Below, in pieces: positions 39,130 through 47,657 of a stretch of DNA of 47,794 nt. Position 1 is the first letter of the stretch; each line of letters begins with the position of its first letter. A program made the translations under genes and the position numbers. The stretch is taken from NCBI GenBank assembly GCA_003241895.1, contig QBLY01000021.1, positions 1 to 47,794 of the forward strand, in the 5' to 3' direction. The stretch comes from Lysobacteraceae bacterium (lineage in GTDB: Bacteria > Pseudomonadota > Gammaproteobacteria > Xanthomonadales > Xanthomonadaceae). The notes beneath the pieces were generated by a model that was given only the letters and a program-made list of their open reading frames with translations, searched no databases and had not been told where the DNA came from.

Positions 39130-39149
39130 ACCTGTACCAAGGTACAGGT
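39130..39149. promoter_or_regulatory. Perfect 20-base inverted repeat, probable operator in the divergent promoter
   Basis: ACCTGTACC and GGTACAGGT are exact complements separated by AA. It sits between the start of the GntP permease (39070) and the receptor (39227). A possible receptor -10, CATAAT (39170-39175), places the repeat over the -35 region, as expected for a repressor or an activator docking there. The size fits a dimeric GntR, LacI or TetR-type regulator; the regulator gene is not in the window. Confidence 0.6.
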
Positions 39150-39169
39150 ACCCGCGGTAAGCCCACCGT

Positions 39170-39175
39170 CATAAT
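39170..39175 (+). promoter_or_regulatory. Possible -10 element of the TonB receptor
   Basis: CATAAT, 51 bases before the ATG. The -35 position is occupied by the inverted repeat and is not close to TTGACA, which suits a regulated promoter. Confidence 0.35.
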
Positions 39176-39226
39176 CTGCGTGGCAAGCGGCCATCCGGCC
39201 ATCCACACGCGTCGCAAGGGGACCAC

Positions 39227-41434
39227 ATGAAGCGCAACCACCTAAGCCTGGCCATCGGCCTCACCCTCTCCCTGGCCGCCGTGCAGGTGCACGCCCAGGA
39301 TGCCGCCGCGCCCTCCGAGGATGGCTCCGAGGCCGTGACGCTCGACGCCGTGCAGGTTACCGCCCGAAAGCGCGAAGAGACCCTGCAGGAGGTCCCGGTC
39401 GCCGTGACGGCGTTCACCGCCGAAACGCTCGACAAGCTCAACATCCGCGACATCAGCGACCTTGACGCCCAGGTGCCCAACCTCACCATTTACGCTGCGC
39501 GCGGCTCCAGCAGCACCGTGACCGCCTACATCCGCGGCGTCGGCCAGTCCGATCCGCTCTGGGGCGTTGATCCGGGCGTGGGCATCTACCTGGACGACGT
39601 CTATATCGCCCGCCCGCAGGGTGCGCTGCTGGACGTGTTCGACGTTGAGCGCATCGAAGTGCTGCGCGGCCCGCAGGGCACGCTGTACGGCAAGAACACC
39701 GTTGGCGGCGCCATCAAGTACATCTCGCGCGGCCTGCCGACTGAAACCGCAGGCAACGCCTCCGTGACGGTCGGCAACTACGGCCAGATGGACGTGAAGG
39801 CGGCCATCGGTGGCTCGCTCGACGAGCGTGACACGCTGCGCGGTCGCATCGCCGTGGCCAGCCTCAGCCGCGACGGCTTCGGCGAGAACACCATCACCAG
39901 GCAGGACGTCAGCGACAAGGAAATTCTGGCCTTGCGCGGCCAGCTCGGCGCGTACGTCACCGACGACGTGAACTTCCAGTTCGCCTTCGACTGGATGGAA
40001 GACCAGTCCGGCGTGCGCGGCGCCCAGATGCTTGCGCCCAACCGCTTCACGCCGCTCTACCCGCCGCTGGACAGCCGCTACGACGTCCGCAACGGCATGC
40101 CCAACATCAACGACACCACCCTCAAGGGCGTTTCGGCCACCGCCAACTGGCGCGTCAACGACAGCTGGGCGCTGAAGTTCGTTACCGCCAAGCGCGAGTC
40201 CAACACCGAAACCAACATCGACTTCGACACCACCCCGCAGACCATCGCGGACGTGAAGGCCTTCTACCGCGACCAGCAGGTCAGCAACGAGCTGCAGCTC
40301 AACTTCGACGGCGGCGACCGCCACCGCGGCGTGTTCGGCCTGTACAAGTTCAATGGCGAAGCCGGCGGCCAGGTCCGCAACAACTTCTTCGGCTTCCTGT
40401 TCGGTGATACGCAGGGAACCGTGTATACCGACAGCGTCGCGGTTTACGGCGACTGGAGCTTCGACATCACCGACCAGTTCAACCTGGACGTTGGCCTGCG
40501 TTACACCGACGAGGACAAGCGTGCCGACGTACTCAACCGCGGCTACACCAACGGCACCTACACGGTGCCCACCAACACCGTTGCCGACTTCGACAAGACC
40601 ATCAACTTCACCAACCTCGCGCCCAAGGTTTCGCTGGGCTACCAGCTCAACGACGACATCCTGATCTACGGCCTGGCCACCCGCGGCTTCAAGTCGGGCG
40701 GCTACAACATCCGTGCCCAGGCCACGGCAGTGCCGCGCTCGGCCGAGCCGTTCGACGACGAGGTGGTGGACAGCTTCGAAGCCGGCGCCAAGATGTCGTT
40801 CCTCGACCAGCGCCTGTTCCTGAACGTTTCGGCCTTCCACAACAAGTACGAGGACATCCAGCTGTCGGTGTTCACGTCCTTCGACAGCGACGGCAACGGT
40901 TCGCTCGATTCCTTCTTCGGTGACTTCACCAACGCCGGCTCGGGCACCGTGAACGGGCTGGAGATCGAGTACCAGTGGCTGCCGACCCGCAACTGGCTGA
41001 TCAGCGGCAACTTCGCATTCCTGGACGCCAAGTACGACGAATTCATCTACCGGGGCGAGAATATCGCCGACGAGCAGGAGTTCACCAACGCCCCCGAGTT
41101 CTCGGGCGCCATCAACGTCGAGTACCGCACCGACCTGGCCAATGGCGGCAACCTCTCCGCCCGCGTCGGCTACAGCTACCAGGACGACGTGGTGGCCACG
41201 ACCGAAATCGTTCGTACCGGCGCGCGGCCGATCACGCAGGATGCCTATGGCCTGCTCAACGCCGGCGTCATCTGGAACACCGGCGGCGCCTGGTCGTTCT
41301 CGCTGCAGGGCTCCAACCTCGCCGACGAGGAATACCGCACCACCGGCTACAACATCAGCGCGGCGCTGGGCGTCCTGACCGGCTTCTACGGTGCGCCGCG
41401 CCAGTACAGCCTGACGGCGCGCTACGAGTTCTGA
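39227..41434 (+). CDS. TonB-dependent outer-membrane receptor
   Basis: A 735-residue gated beta-barrel. A signal peptide (residues 1-24, cleavage after VHA) is followed by a TonB-box region (LDAVQVTARKREE) and the plug (about 50-165, with VAVTAFTAETLDKLNI, and ERIEVLRGPQGTLYGKNTVG). The 22-strand barrel ends in the terminal Phe (SLTARYEF). The substrate is not readable from sequence; siderophore, sugar and polymer receptors share this form. It overlaps the PHB depolymerase gene (TGATG) and diverges from the GntP permease, suggesting uptake of ester oligomers rather than iron (inference). Confidence 0.95.
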   Translation: MKRNHLSLAIGLTLSLAAVQVHAQDAAAPSEDGSEAVTLDAVQVTARKREETLQEVPVAVTAFTAETLDKLNIRDISDLDAQVPNLTIYAARGSSSTVTAYIRGVGQSDPLWGVDPGVGIYLDDVYIARPQGALLDVFDVERIEVLRGPQGTLYGKNTVGGAIKYISRGLPTETAGNASVTVGNYGQMDVKAAIGGSLDERDTLRGRIAVASLSRDGFGENTITRQDVSDKEILALRGQLGAYVTDDVNFQFAFDWMEDQSGVRGAQMLAPNRFTPLYPPLDSRYDVRNGMPNINDTTLKGVSATANWRVNDSWALKFVTAKRESNTETNIDFDTTPQTIADVKAFYRDQQVSNELQLNFDGGDRHRGVFGLYKFNGEAGGQVRNNFFGFLFGDTQGTVYTDSVAVYGDWSFDITDQFNLDVGLRYTDEDKRADVLNRGYTNGTYTVPTNTVADFDKTINFTNLAPKVSLGYQLNDDILIYGLATRGFKSGGYNIRAQATAVPRSAEPFDDEVVDSFEAGAKMSFLDQRLFLNVSAFHNKYEDIQLSVFTSFDSDGNGSLDSFFGDFTNAGSGTVNGLEIEYQWLPTRNWLISGNFAFLDAKYDEFIYRGENIADEQEFTNAPEFSGAINVEYRTDLANGGNLSARVGYSYQDDVVATTEIVRTGARPITQDAYGLLNAGVIWNTGGAWSFSLQGSNLADEEYRTTGYNISAALGVLTGFYGAPRQYSLTARYEF

Positions 41435-42501
41435 TGGCCAGAGTTCCCCGGGAACTTTCCCAACGGGCCGCGCAAGCGGCCCGTGTTTTTATCCCCGCCG
41501 CCCTGGCGCTGGCGCTGCTGGCCTGTGCCGGCGATGTGCCACCGCCGCTGCCGCGGATCGAGGTCGATCCCGACCGGGTCGCCGTGGCCGGGCTGTCGTC
41601 GGGCGCCTACATGGCCACCCAGGCGCACTTCGCCTGGTCGGACCGGCTGCGTGGCGCGGCCCTGATTGCCGGCGGACCTTATGGCTGCGCGGGCGGCTCG
41701 CTCGATATCGCGTTGGGCCTGTGCATGACCGGCGCACCGGATGCGTCGCGCTTGGCCGGCAAGCTCCGGCAGCGCGCCGCCAGCGGCGCCTTGGCGCCGC
41801 TGGCGGGCCTGGCCGGGGACCGCGTGTACGTGCTGCACGGTAAAGACGACGCCACGGTTTCCGAGCCGGTGAGCCGGGCCGGCGAGTCAGTCTATGCGGC
41901 GCTTGCGGACGGGGTCGGCGGCATCGCCCTGCGTTGGGACGGTGGCCGTGACTTCGGGCATGTGATGCCGACCACGGACGTGGGCGTGGACTGCCGAGTG
42001 GGTGGCAGCCCCTATCTGGGCGCCTGCGGCTTCGATGCGGCCGGCGAAGCCATGGCCTGGCTGTTCGGCGACCCATCCGGGGCGGCGAACGCGGCTACCG
42101 GCGAACTGCTCGCCTTCGACCAGGATGCCCTGCTGTCCGACGGCGAGGACGCACAGTTGGCCGACCGCGGCTGGCTTTACCTGCCCACGGCGTGCCGCGA
42201 CGGCAAGGCCTGCGGCGTGCTGGTGGTCTTCCACGGTTGCCAGCAGAACGCCGACGCCATCGGTGATGTCTTCGCGCGCGACGCAGGGTTCAACCGCTGG
42301 GCCGACGTACACCAGGTGGCCGTGCTGTATCCTCAAACGCGATCAAGCTATCTGCCGTTGAATCCAAAAGCATGCTGGGACTGGTGGGGCTATTCGGGAC
42401 CGGACTACGACACCCGGCGCGGCGTGCAGCAGCGCTGGCTGGCCGCGGCCATGGCCGCCCTGGGCGCGCCGCTGGACGGGCCCGCCGCCGCAGTGAACTG
42501 A
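41434..42501 (+). CDS. PHB depolymerase-like lipoprotein, permuted (type II) catalytic domain
   Basis: A 355-residue esterase of the polyhydroxybutyrate depolymerase family. The lipobox LLAC puts the lipidated Cys at C31. The lipase box GLSSGAYM has the nucleophile S55; the acid is probably D138 or D139 (LHGKDDATV) and the base H176 (DFGHVMP). The oxyanion segment VFHGCQQNADAIGD comes after these, at 265-278. That order (Ser, Asp, His, oxyanion His) is the type II, circularly permuted domain known from Comamonas, Acidovorax and Penicillium PHB depolymerases. No substrate-binding domain follows, so it probably cuts amorphous polymer or oligomers at the cell surface or in the periplasm. The ATG lies in the TGATG overlap with the receptor. 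An intrinsic terminator falls in codons 10-19. Confidence 0.87.
   Translation: MARVPRELSQRAAQAARVFIPAALALALLACAGDVPPPLPRIEVDPDRVAVAGLSSGAYMATQAHFAWSDRLRGAALIAGGPYGCAGGSLDIALGLCMTGAPDASRLAGKLRQRAASGALAPLAGLAGDRVYVLHGKDDATVSEPVSRAGESVYAALADGVGGIALRWDGGRDFGHVMPTTDVGVDCRVGGSPYLGACGFDAAGEAMAWLFGDPSGAANAATGELLAFDQDALLSDGEDAQLADRGWLYLPTACRDGKACGVLVVFHGCQQNADAIGDVFARDAGFNRWADVHQVAVLYPQTRSSYLPLNPKACWDWWGYSGPDYDTRRGVQQRWLAAAMAALGAPLDGPAAAVN
41463..41490 (+). terminator. Intrinsic terminator within the depolymerase signal-peptide codons
   Basis: ACGGGCCGC (41463-41471), a GCAA tetraloop and GCGGCCCGT (41476-41484), followed by GTTTTTAT. It is 28 bases after the receptor stop, where a receptor terminator is expected, yet inside the next reading frame. 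A second palindrome, AGTTCCC/GGGAACT (41442-41456), lies just before it. Confidence 0.72.
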
Positions 42502-42517
42502 GCAGGGGCCGGTCCAC

Positions 42518-45500
42518 GTGCTGACCGACGCGCTGGTCATTGGCGCGGGCCTGCTTTGGCTGGGCATGCTGTTCGGCACCGCGCTGTGGGCGGAACGACG
42601 GCCGACGCTGCTGGCGCGTCAGTGGCCGGTGGTTTACAGCCTGTCGCTGGCGGTCTACTGCACGTCGTGGACCTTCTACGGCACGGTCACCCAGGCGCAG
42701 CGTTCGGGCTGGCCCATACCGCCGACCTTCATCGGCACCATCCTTCTTTACGTGCTGGGCTTCGGCTTCCTGCTCAAGCTGCTGCGGCTGGCGCGCGAGC
42801 AGAACGCCACCTCGCTGGCCGACCTGGTGGCAACGCGCCTGGGCAAGAACTCCTGGCTGGCGGCGGTGGTGACCTTCGTCGCGGTGATCGGCATCGTTCC
42901 CTACATCGCGCTGCAGCTCAAGGCGGTGGCCATGAGCTACGGCCTGCTCACGCGCGCCTCCGAAGCGTCGCCGCCGGCGTGGCAGGACAGCGCGCTTTAC
43001 GTGGCGCTGGCGATGGCGCTGTTCGCGATGCTGTTCGGCACGCGGCGCGCTTCGGCGGCCGAACACAACCGCGGCCTGGTGCTGGCGATGGCGGTGGAAT
43101 CGCTGCTCAAGCTGGGCGCGATGCTGGCGTTGGGCGCGTTCGTCTGGTTGGGCCTGGACCTGCCGGACGTGCCGCGGGTGCCGCCGCCGCCCGACGGGGC
43201 TTCGGGCTTCCCGGCGCTGGTGCTGTTGGGCGCGCTGGCGATGTTCACGCTGCCCCACCAGTTCCACGTTGGCATCGTGGAGTGCCGCGACGAATCCCAC
43301 CTGCGCACCGCGCGCTGGCTGTTCCCGCTTTACATGCTGCTGATCGCACTGCCGATCCTGCCGCTGGCGCGCGCCGGTGACGCGCTGTTGGCGCCGATGG
43401 GCGTGCCGTCCGACCTGTACGTGCTGGCGCTGCCGCTGGCGCAGGGGCACGAGGCGCTGGCTCTGCTGGCTTTCCTGGGTGGCCTGAGCGCCGCCACCGG
43501 CATGGTGATCCTTTCCACGCTGGCGCTCAGCGTGATGATCGGCAACCACTGGCTGGCCCCGCTGCTGGTGCGCGGGCCCTGGGCCACGCGCGGCGGCAGG
43601 GCCGCCGACCTGCGCGGCGCCGTGCTGCTGCAGCGACGCGTCGGCATCCTGGCGGTGGTGCTGCTGGCCTGGCTTTACAGTCGTGCCATCGCCGGCAGCG
43701 ATGCGCTGGCCGACATCGGCGCGCTGTCGTTCTCGGGGCTGGCGACGCTGGCACCCGCGGTCGGATTCGCGGTGTGGCGCCCGCAGACGCCGGCACGCGC
43801 GGTGTTGGTGGGCGTCCTGGCGGCCGCGGCGGTGTGGGCGTGGGTGCTGCTGGTGCCCGCACTGGCCGAAGCCAGTGGCTACAGCGGCGCCTGGCTTACG
43901 CGCGGACCCTTCGCGCTGGCCTGGCTGTCGCCCGACGGCATGCTGGGCCTGGCCGAATGGAGCCGGCTGGGCCGCGCCACGGCGTTGAGCCTGGCCACCG
44001 GCGCGCTGGTGACGTGGCTGCTGGCCTTGCAGCTGGACGTGTCTCCTGATCGCGGCGACGGCGCCACGCTGTCGGCCCGCGGCCTGCGCGAAGTCGCCGC
44101 GCGTTTCCTTTCGCGCCAGAAGGTGGACGAAGTGCTGGCCGACGCACCCGCCGAGGGCGCGGTGTCCGCCGAGCTGCAGCAGCGCGTGGAGCGCGAGCTG
44201 GCTGCGGTGCTGGGCGCCGCGTCGTCGCGGTTGCTGCTGGACGCCGCGCGGCGCGAACAGGGCCGCGACCTCGACACCGTGGCCACCATCGTCGGCGAAG
44301 CCTCGCAGGCGCTGCGCTTCAACCAGCGCGTTCTCGAGGCGGCGCTGGAGAACATGACCCAGGGCATCAGCGTGGTGGACGCCGAGCTGCGCCTGGTGGC
44401 CTGGAATCGGCGCTACGCCGAACTTTTCGACTACCCGCCGTCACTGCTGCAGGTGGGCATGCCGGTGGCGCGGCTGGTCGAGCACAACCTGCATCGCGGT
44501 CACCCCGGCGCGGGCCGGATGGACAGCGAGGTAGCGAAGCGCCTGCAGCACATGCGCGCCGGCACGCCCTACGTCGCCGAGCGGCGCTTCGGAGACATGG
44601 TGGTGGAAATCCGCGGCAGCCCGATGCCCGGCGGCGGCTTCGTGGCCACGTTCACCGACGTCACCGACTTCCGGCGTAGCGAGTCCGAGCTCAAGGTGGT
44701 GGCTGAAACGCTGGAACAGCGGGTGGCGGATCGCACCGCCGAACTGGCCGGCGCCAAGGCCGAGGCCGAACGCGCCAACCGCGCCAAGACCCGCTTCCTG
44801 GCGGCGGTGAGCCATGACTTGGCGCAGCCGCTCAACGCGGCGCACCTGTTCGTGCACGCGCTGTCGCCGCAGCTGTCGCTGACGCCACACCGCGAAGCCT
44901 TGGCCAATATCGATGGCGCCCTGGGGTCGGCCGAATCGCTGCTGTCGGGGCTGCTGGATATTTCGCGGCTGGATGCGGGCGGCATGGAGCCCAAGCGGCA
45001 GGTGCTGCGCATCAACGACCTGCTGCAGCCGCTGGTCGCCGAGTTCCGTGTGCTGGCCGCGCAAAAGGGCCTGCCGCTGGACTGCATCCCGAGTTCAGCC
45101 TGGGTGGTCACCGACCCGCAGCTGCTGCGCCGCGTGCTGCAGAATTTCCTGGGCAATGCCGTGCGCTACACGGCGCGCGGACGCATCCTGGTGGGCTGCC
45201 GTCGCCGCGGCGATGTCCTGGCCATCGAGGTGTGGGACACCGGCCTGGGCATCGAACAGGCCGACCAGATCGTGATCTTCGAGGAGTTCCGGCGGCTCGA
45301 CAGCGGCGGACAGGGCCTGGGCCTGGGGCTGGCGATCGCCGAGCGCGTGTCACGCCTGCTCGGGCATCCGCTGCGGCTGCGGTCGTGGCCCGGGCGCGGC
45401 ACGGTGTTCGCCATCGAGGTGCCGCGCGCCGCGCCGGCGCCGGCCGTGGCCACGGTGCCCGAGCCCAGTGCCCCCGAGCCGCCGCGCAGCCGCGTGCTGG

Positions 45501-45853
45501 TGGTGGACAACGACCCCGCCGTGCTGCGCGGCATGCAGGCCCTGCTGACGGGCTGGCAGTGCGAAGTGCTGGCCGCGCGCGACGCCGACGAAGCCCTGCG
45601 TCTGGTGGCGCTTGGCACGCCCGACCTGCTGCTGCTGGACTACCACCTCGACGGTGGCCAGACCGGCCTGGGACTGCGCGAACGCCTGGCCGCTGCGATG
45701 CCGCCGCGGCCCTGCGTGATCATCACCGCCGACCATTCGACCGAAGTGCGCGACGCCGCGGCGGCCGCGGGCTGCACCTTGCTGCACAAGCCGCTGAAGC
45801 CGCTTGCGCTGAAGTCCGTGATGGCCCGTCTGCTCGCCGCCCAGCCTCGCTAG
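42518..45853 (+). CDS. Hybrid sensor histidine kinase with sodium/solute symporter domain (CrbS/MxtR-like)
   Basis: An 1111-residue inner-membrane sensor. Residues about 1-510 form a 12-13 helix SSS (PutP-like) domain (VYCTSWTFYGTV, then FGFLLKLLRLAREQNATSLA). A PAS domain follows at about 600-710 (LENMTQGISVVDAELRLVAW) and a short coiled coil. The HisKA domain carries H766 (AAVSHDLAQPLN), and the ATPase domain has N880 (LQNFLGNAVRYT), DTGLGIE and GQGLGLGLAI. The C-terminal receiver has the phosphoacceptor D1041 (LLLLDYHLD). This architecture is that of CrbS (Vibrio) and MxtR (Pseudomonas), which control acetate/C2 metabolism with a separate LuxR-type regulator. No such regulator is in the window. 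The start GTG is 16 bases after the depolymerase stop. Confidence 0.94.
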   Translation: MLTDALVIGAGLLWLGMLFGTALWAERRPTLLARQWPVVYSLSLAVYCTSWTFYGTVTQAQRSGWPIPPTFIGTILLYVLGFGFLLKLLRLAREQNATSLADLVATRLGKNSWLAAVVTFVAVIGIVPYIALQLKAVAMSYGLLTRASEASPPAWQDSALYVALAMALFAMLFGTRRASAAEHNRGLVLAMAVESLLKLGAMLALGAFVWLGLDLPDVPRVPPPPDGASGFPALVLLGALAMFTLPHQFHVGIVECRDESHLRTARWLFPLYMLLIALPILPLARAGDALLAPMGVPSDLYVLALPLAQGHEALALLAFLGGLSAATGMVILSTLALSVMIGNHWLAPLLVRGPWATRGGRAADLRGAVLLQRRVGILAVVLLAWLYSRAIAGSDALADIGALSFSGLATLAPAVGFAVWRPQTPARAVLVGVLAAAAVWAWVLLVPALAEASGYSGAWLTRGPFALAWLSPDGMLGLAEWSRLGRATALSLATGALVTWLLALQLDVSPDRGDGATLSARGLREVAARFLSRQKVDEVLADAPAEGAVSAELQQRVERELAAVLGAASSRLLLDAARREQGRDLDTVATIVGEASQALRFNQRVLEAALENMTQGISVVDAELRLVAWNRRYAELFDYPPSLLQVGMPVARLVEHNLHRGHPGAGRMDSEVAKRLQHMRAGTPYVAERRFGDMVVEIRGSPMPGGGFVATFTDVTDFRRSESELKVVAETLEQRVADRTAELAGAKAEAERANRAKTRFLAAVSHDLAQPLNAAHLFVHALSPQLSLTPHREALANIDGALGSAESLLSGLLDISRLDAGGMEPKRQVLRINDLLQPLVAEFRVLAAQKGLPLDCIPSSAWVVTDPQLLRRVLQNFLGNAVRYTARGRILVGCRRRGDVLAIEVWDTGLGIEQADQIVIFEEFRRLDSGGQGLGLGLAIAERVSRLLGHPLRLRSWPGRGTVFAIEVPRAAPAPAVATVPEPSAPEPPRSRVLVVDNDPAVLRGMQALLTGWQCEVLAARDADEALRLVALGTPDLLLLDYHLDGGQTGLGLRERLAAAMPPRPCVIITADHSTEVRDAAAAAGCTLLHKPLKPLALKSVMARLLAAQPR

Positions 45854-45860
45854 GAAGATC

Positions 45861-47657
45861 TCAGGGCAGGGTGCCGAGGTTGTCCGCAGTGAGCGGCGCG
45901 AGTGCGCCGTTGGCGAAAACGCGCGGCGTGGTGCGTATGCGCGCGTCGCCCGGCAGCGGTGCGCCTTCGGCTACGTGATTCCAGACCGCATCCAGGGCGC
46001 GGTAGCCGTAGGGCATCATCGGCACGTAGCGCATGCCCAGCGCGGGCAGGCCCAGGAAAGCGTCGAAGTGCTGCGCGTTTTCCACCGCCCAGTAGCTCAC
46101 GGGGCGGCCATTCGCCTTGGCCCACGGCGCGTAGGCGCCACCGCTGAAGGCTTCGGGTATGAGGCCGTCGTCCACGCCGTGCACCACGATCACCGGCAGG
46201 CCCGCGCGCGGCAGCCCTGCGGTGGTGGCGGCGACGCTGGCGCGCACCGGTCCTGCCCGGTCGTCCCACAGCGCGTGCAGGCAGCGCAGGCCGGGCAGGT
46301 GCGGGTCGCTGCCGGCAGCCATCGTGTCCACGATGCCCACGCCGGCACCGGGCGCAATGCCGCTGCCGTCGCTCCACCAGGCGCTGCGTTCGGCGGCGGT
46401 GGTTGCGCGCGGTGAACCGTCGGGCGCCAGCGCCGCGAAGCGATAGCCGCAGGGCATGTCGCCCGGGCCGGTTCGCGCGTAGGCAGAGGCGTAGGTCACG
46501 TTGACCGCGCGCCACAGGTCGAAGGCCGTGCTGATGGACCCGGCCGCCAGCGAGGCGTCGGTCCAGCCTTGTGCGTTCAATTTGCGGTGCGCCTCTTCGG
46601 CCTGCGCCTGCGGCTCGGAAGCGGCGATGTCGCCGTCGGCATGCAGCGAGGCGCAGCGGGCCACGCCCGCCGGGTTCTTCGTGCCACCCGGCCGCGCCAG
46701 CAGCACGCCGTCGAAGGCCGACGCATTGAGCGCGCAGCCCATCCACAGCGCGGCCTCGGTGGTGTAGTCGTACAGCGCGCGGCCGCCGGTGGCCGGCAGC
46801 ACGTTCGGAGACACCGCCACGGCGGCGTCAAGCCAGTCGCCCGGCAGCTCTGCAGCGCGCAGCACGGCGCCACCGCCGTTGGACACGCCCACGGCGATCA
46901 CGCGCGTGCTGGCAGAGGTCCACGGTGCGCCCTGCGGCCTGGCCTGCTTGAGCACCTGCAGCGCGAACTGCGCGGCCTGCTGCATGTGCCGGCCCCAGTC
47001 GGCTTCGGGGTTGTCGCCCGAGTGCGCGTGCTTGAACGCGATCGGCGCCACGCCCGACGACGGCCCAGCGCTGGCGCTGAACTCCACCGTCGCACCGGCC
47101 TGGGCGCGGCGGCCGTCCAGGCCGATGCCCACGCCGTCGGTGGTGTCCACGTAGCCGGTGCCGGTGCCCTTGTCGGTGTAGGCCACCGCGCAGCCGCGCG
47201 GCAGGCCCCAGGCGCCGGCGAGGGCGATGGAACCGTAGATGCCTCGCGATCCCGACGAGGCGGTTACGATCACGCAGCGCTTGGCCAGGTCGAAGTCGTC
47301 GGGCAGCTGCACCAGCACGCGGTGCGGCTGGCGGCGGCCGGGCAGGGTGGCGAAGGCGGTGTATTCGCGCCCCGGCACCGGCGCCAGGGTGCCGTAGACG
47401 CTGGCGTAGCCACCGCCGGGCGCCAGGTCGGCGATGCCGCGCCAGTTGGTCCAGAACGCCCGGCGCCGCAGTTCCTGGGCGGTGGGTTGGTCGGGGTTGG
47501 CGAAGGGCGGTGGCGTCGCGCTGCGCAGCCCGGCTTCACCCAGCCCGGCGGTCAGCAAATCGTCCGCTCCGGTGTGGTCGGTGATTGCGATGCCGGTGAT
47601 CGCCGGGGCGATTTCCGCGCTGCGTGAGTCCACGCCCGCGCAGCCGGCGATGGCCAT
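45861..47657 (-). CDS. D-(-)-3-hydroxybutyrate oligomer hydrolase, lipoprotein-like (N-terminus uncertain)
   Basis: A member of the 3HB-oligomer hydrolase family, which releases 3-hydroxybutyrate monomers from soluble PHB oligomers. The family blocks are SSGSRGIYGSIALAGAWGL, GCAVAYTDKGTGTGY, and the active-site GVSNGGGA (S259). Likely partners are the Asp in VHGVDDGLIP and the His in ENAQHFDAF. The first Met (47657) begins MAIAGC, but the in-frame codons upstream read KKCIALCALSSA, which with MAIAGC form a lipoprotein signal peptide. No ATG, GTG or TTG precedes it in frame up to the window edge (47794). The true start may use another codon, lie beyond the window, or be hidden by an indel. It converges with the kinase gene (7-base gap). 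Confidence 0.88.
   Translation of the reverse strand: MAIAGCAGVDSRSAEIAPAITGIAITDHTGADDLLTAGLGEAGLRSATPPPFANPDQPTAQELRRRAFWTNWRGIADLAPGGGYASVYGTLAPVPGREYTAFATLPGRRQPHRVLVQLPDDFDLAKRCVIVTASSGSRGIYGSIALAGAWGLPRGCAVAYTDKGTGTGYVDTTDGVGIGLDGRRAQAGATVEFSASAGPSSGVAPIAFKHAHSGDNPEADWGRHMQQAAQFALQVLKQARPQGAPWTSASTRVIAVGVSNGGGAVLRAAELPGDWLDAAVAVSPNVLPATGGRALYDYTTEAALWMGCALNASAFDGVLLARPGGTKNPAGVARCASLHADGDIAASEPQAQAEEAHRKLNAQGWTDASLAAGSISTAFDLWRAVNVTYASAYARTGPGDMPCGYRFAALAPDGSPRATTAAERSAWWSDGSGIAPGAGVGIVDTMAAGSDPHLPGLRCLHALWDDRAGPVRASVAATTAGLPRAGLPVIVVHGVDDGLIPEAFSGGAYAPWAKANGRPVSYWAVENAQHFDAFLGLPALGMRYVPMMPYGYRALDAVWNHVAEGAPLPGDARIRTTPRVFANGALAPLTADNLGTLP

Noticed and set aside
39071-39241. Upstream extension of the GntP permease by 57 residues
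   Set aside because: The frame is open but would run through the operator and into the receptor gene, and the extra residues lack hydrophobic or conserved character.
46569-47627. 352-codon forward frame over the oligomer hydrolase
   Set aside because: It is antisense to a clear enzyme family and has no recognisable domain.
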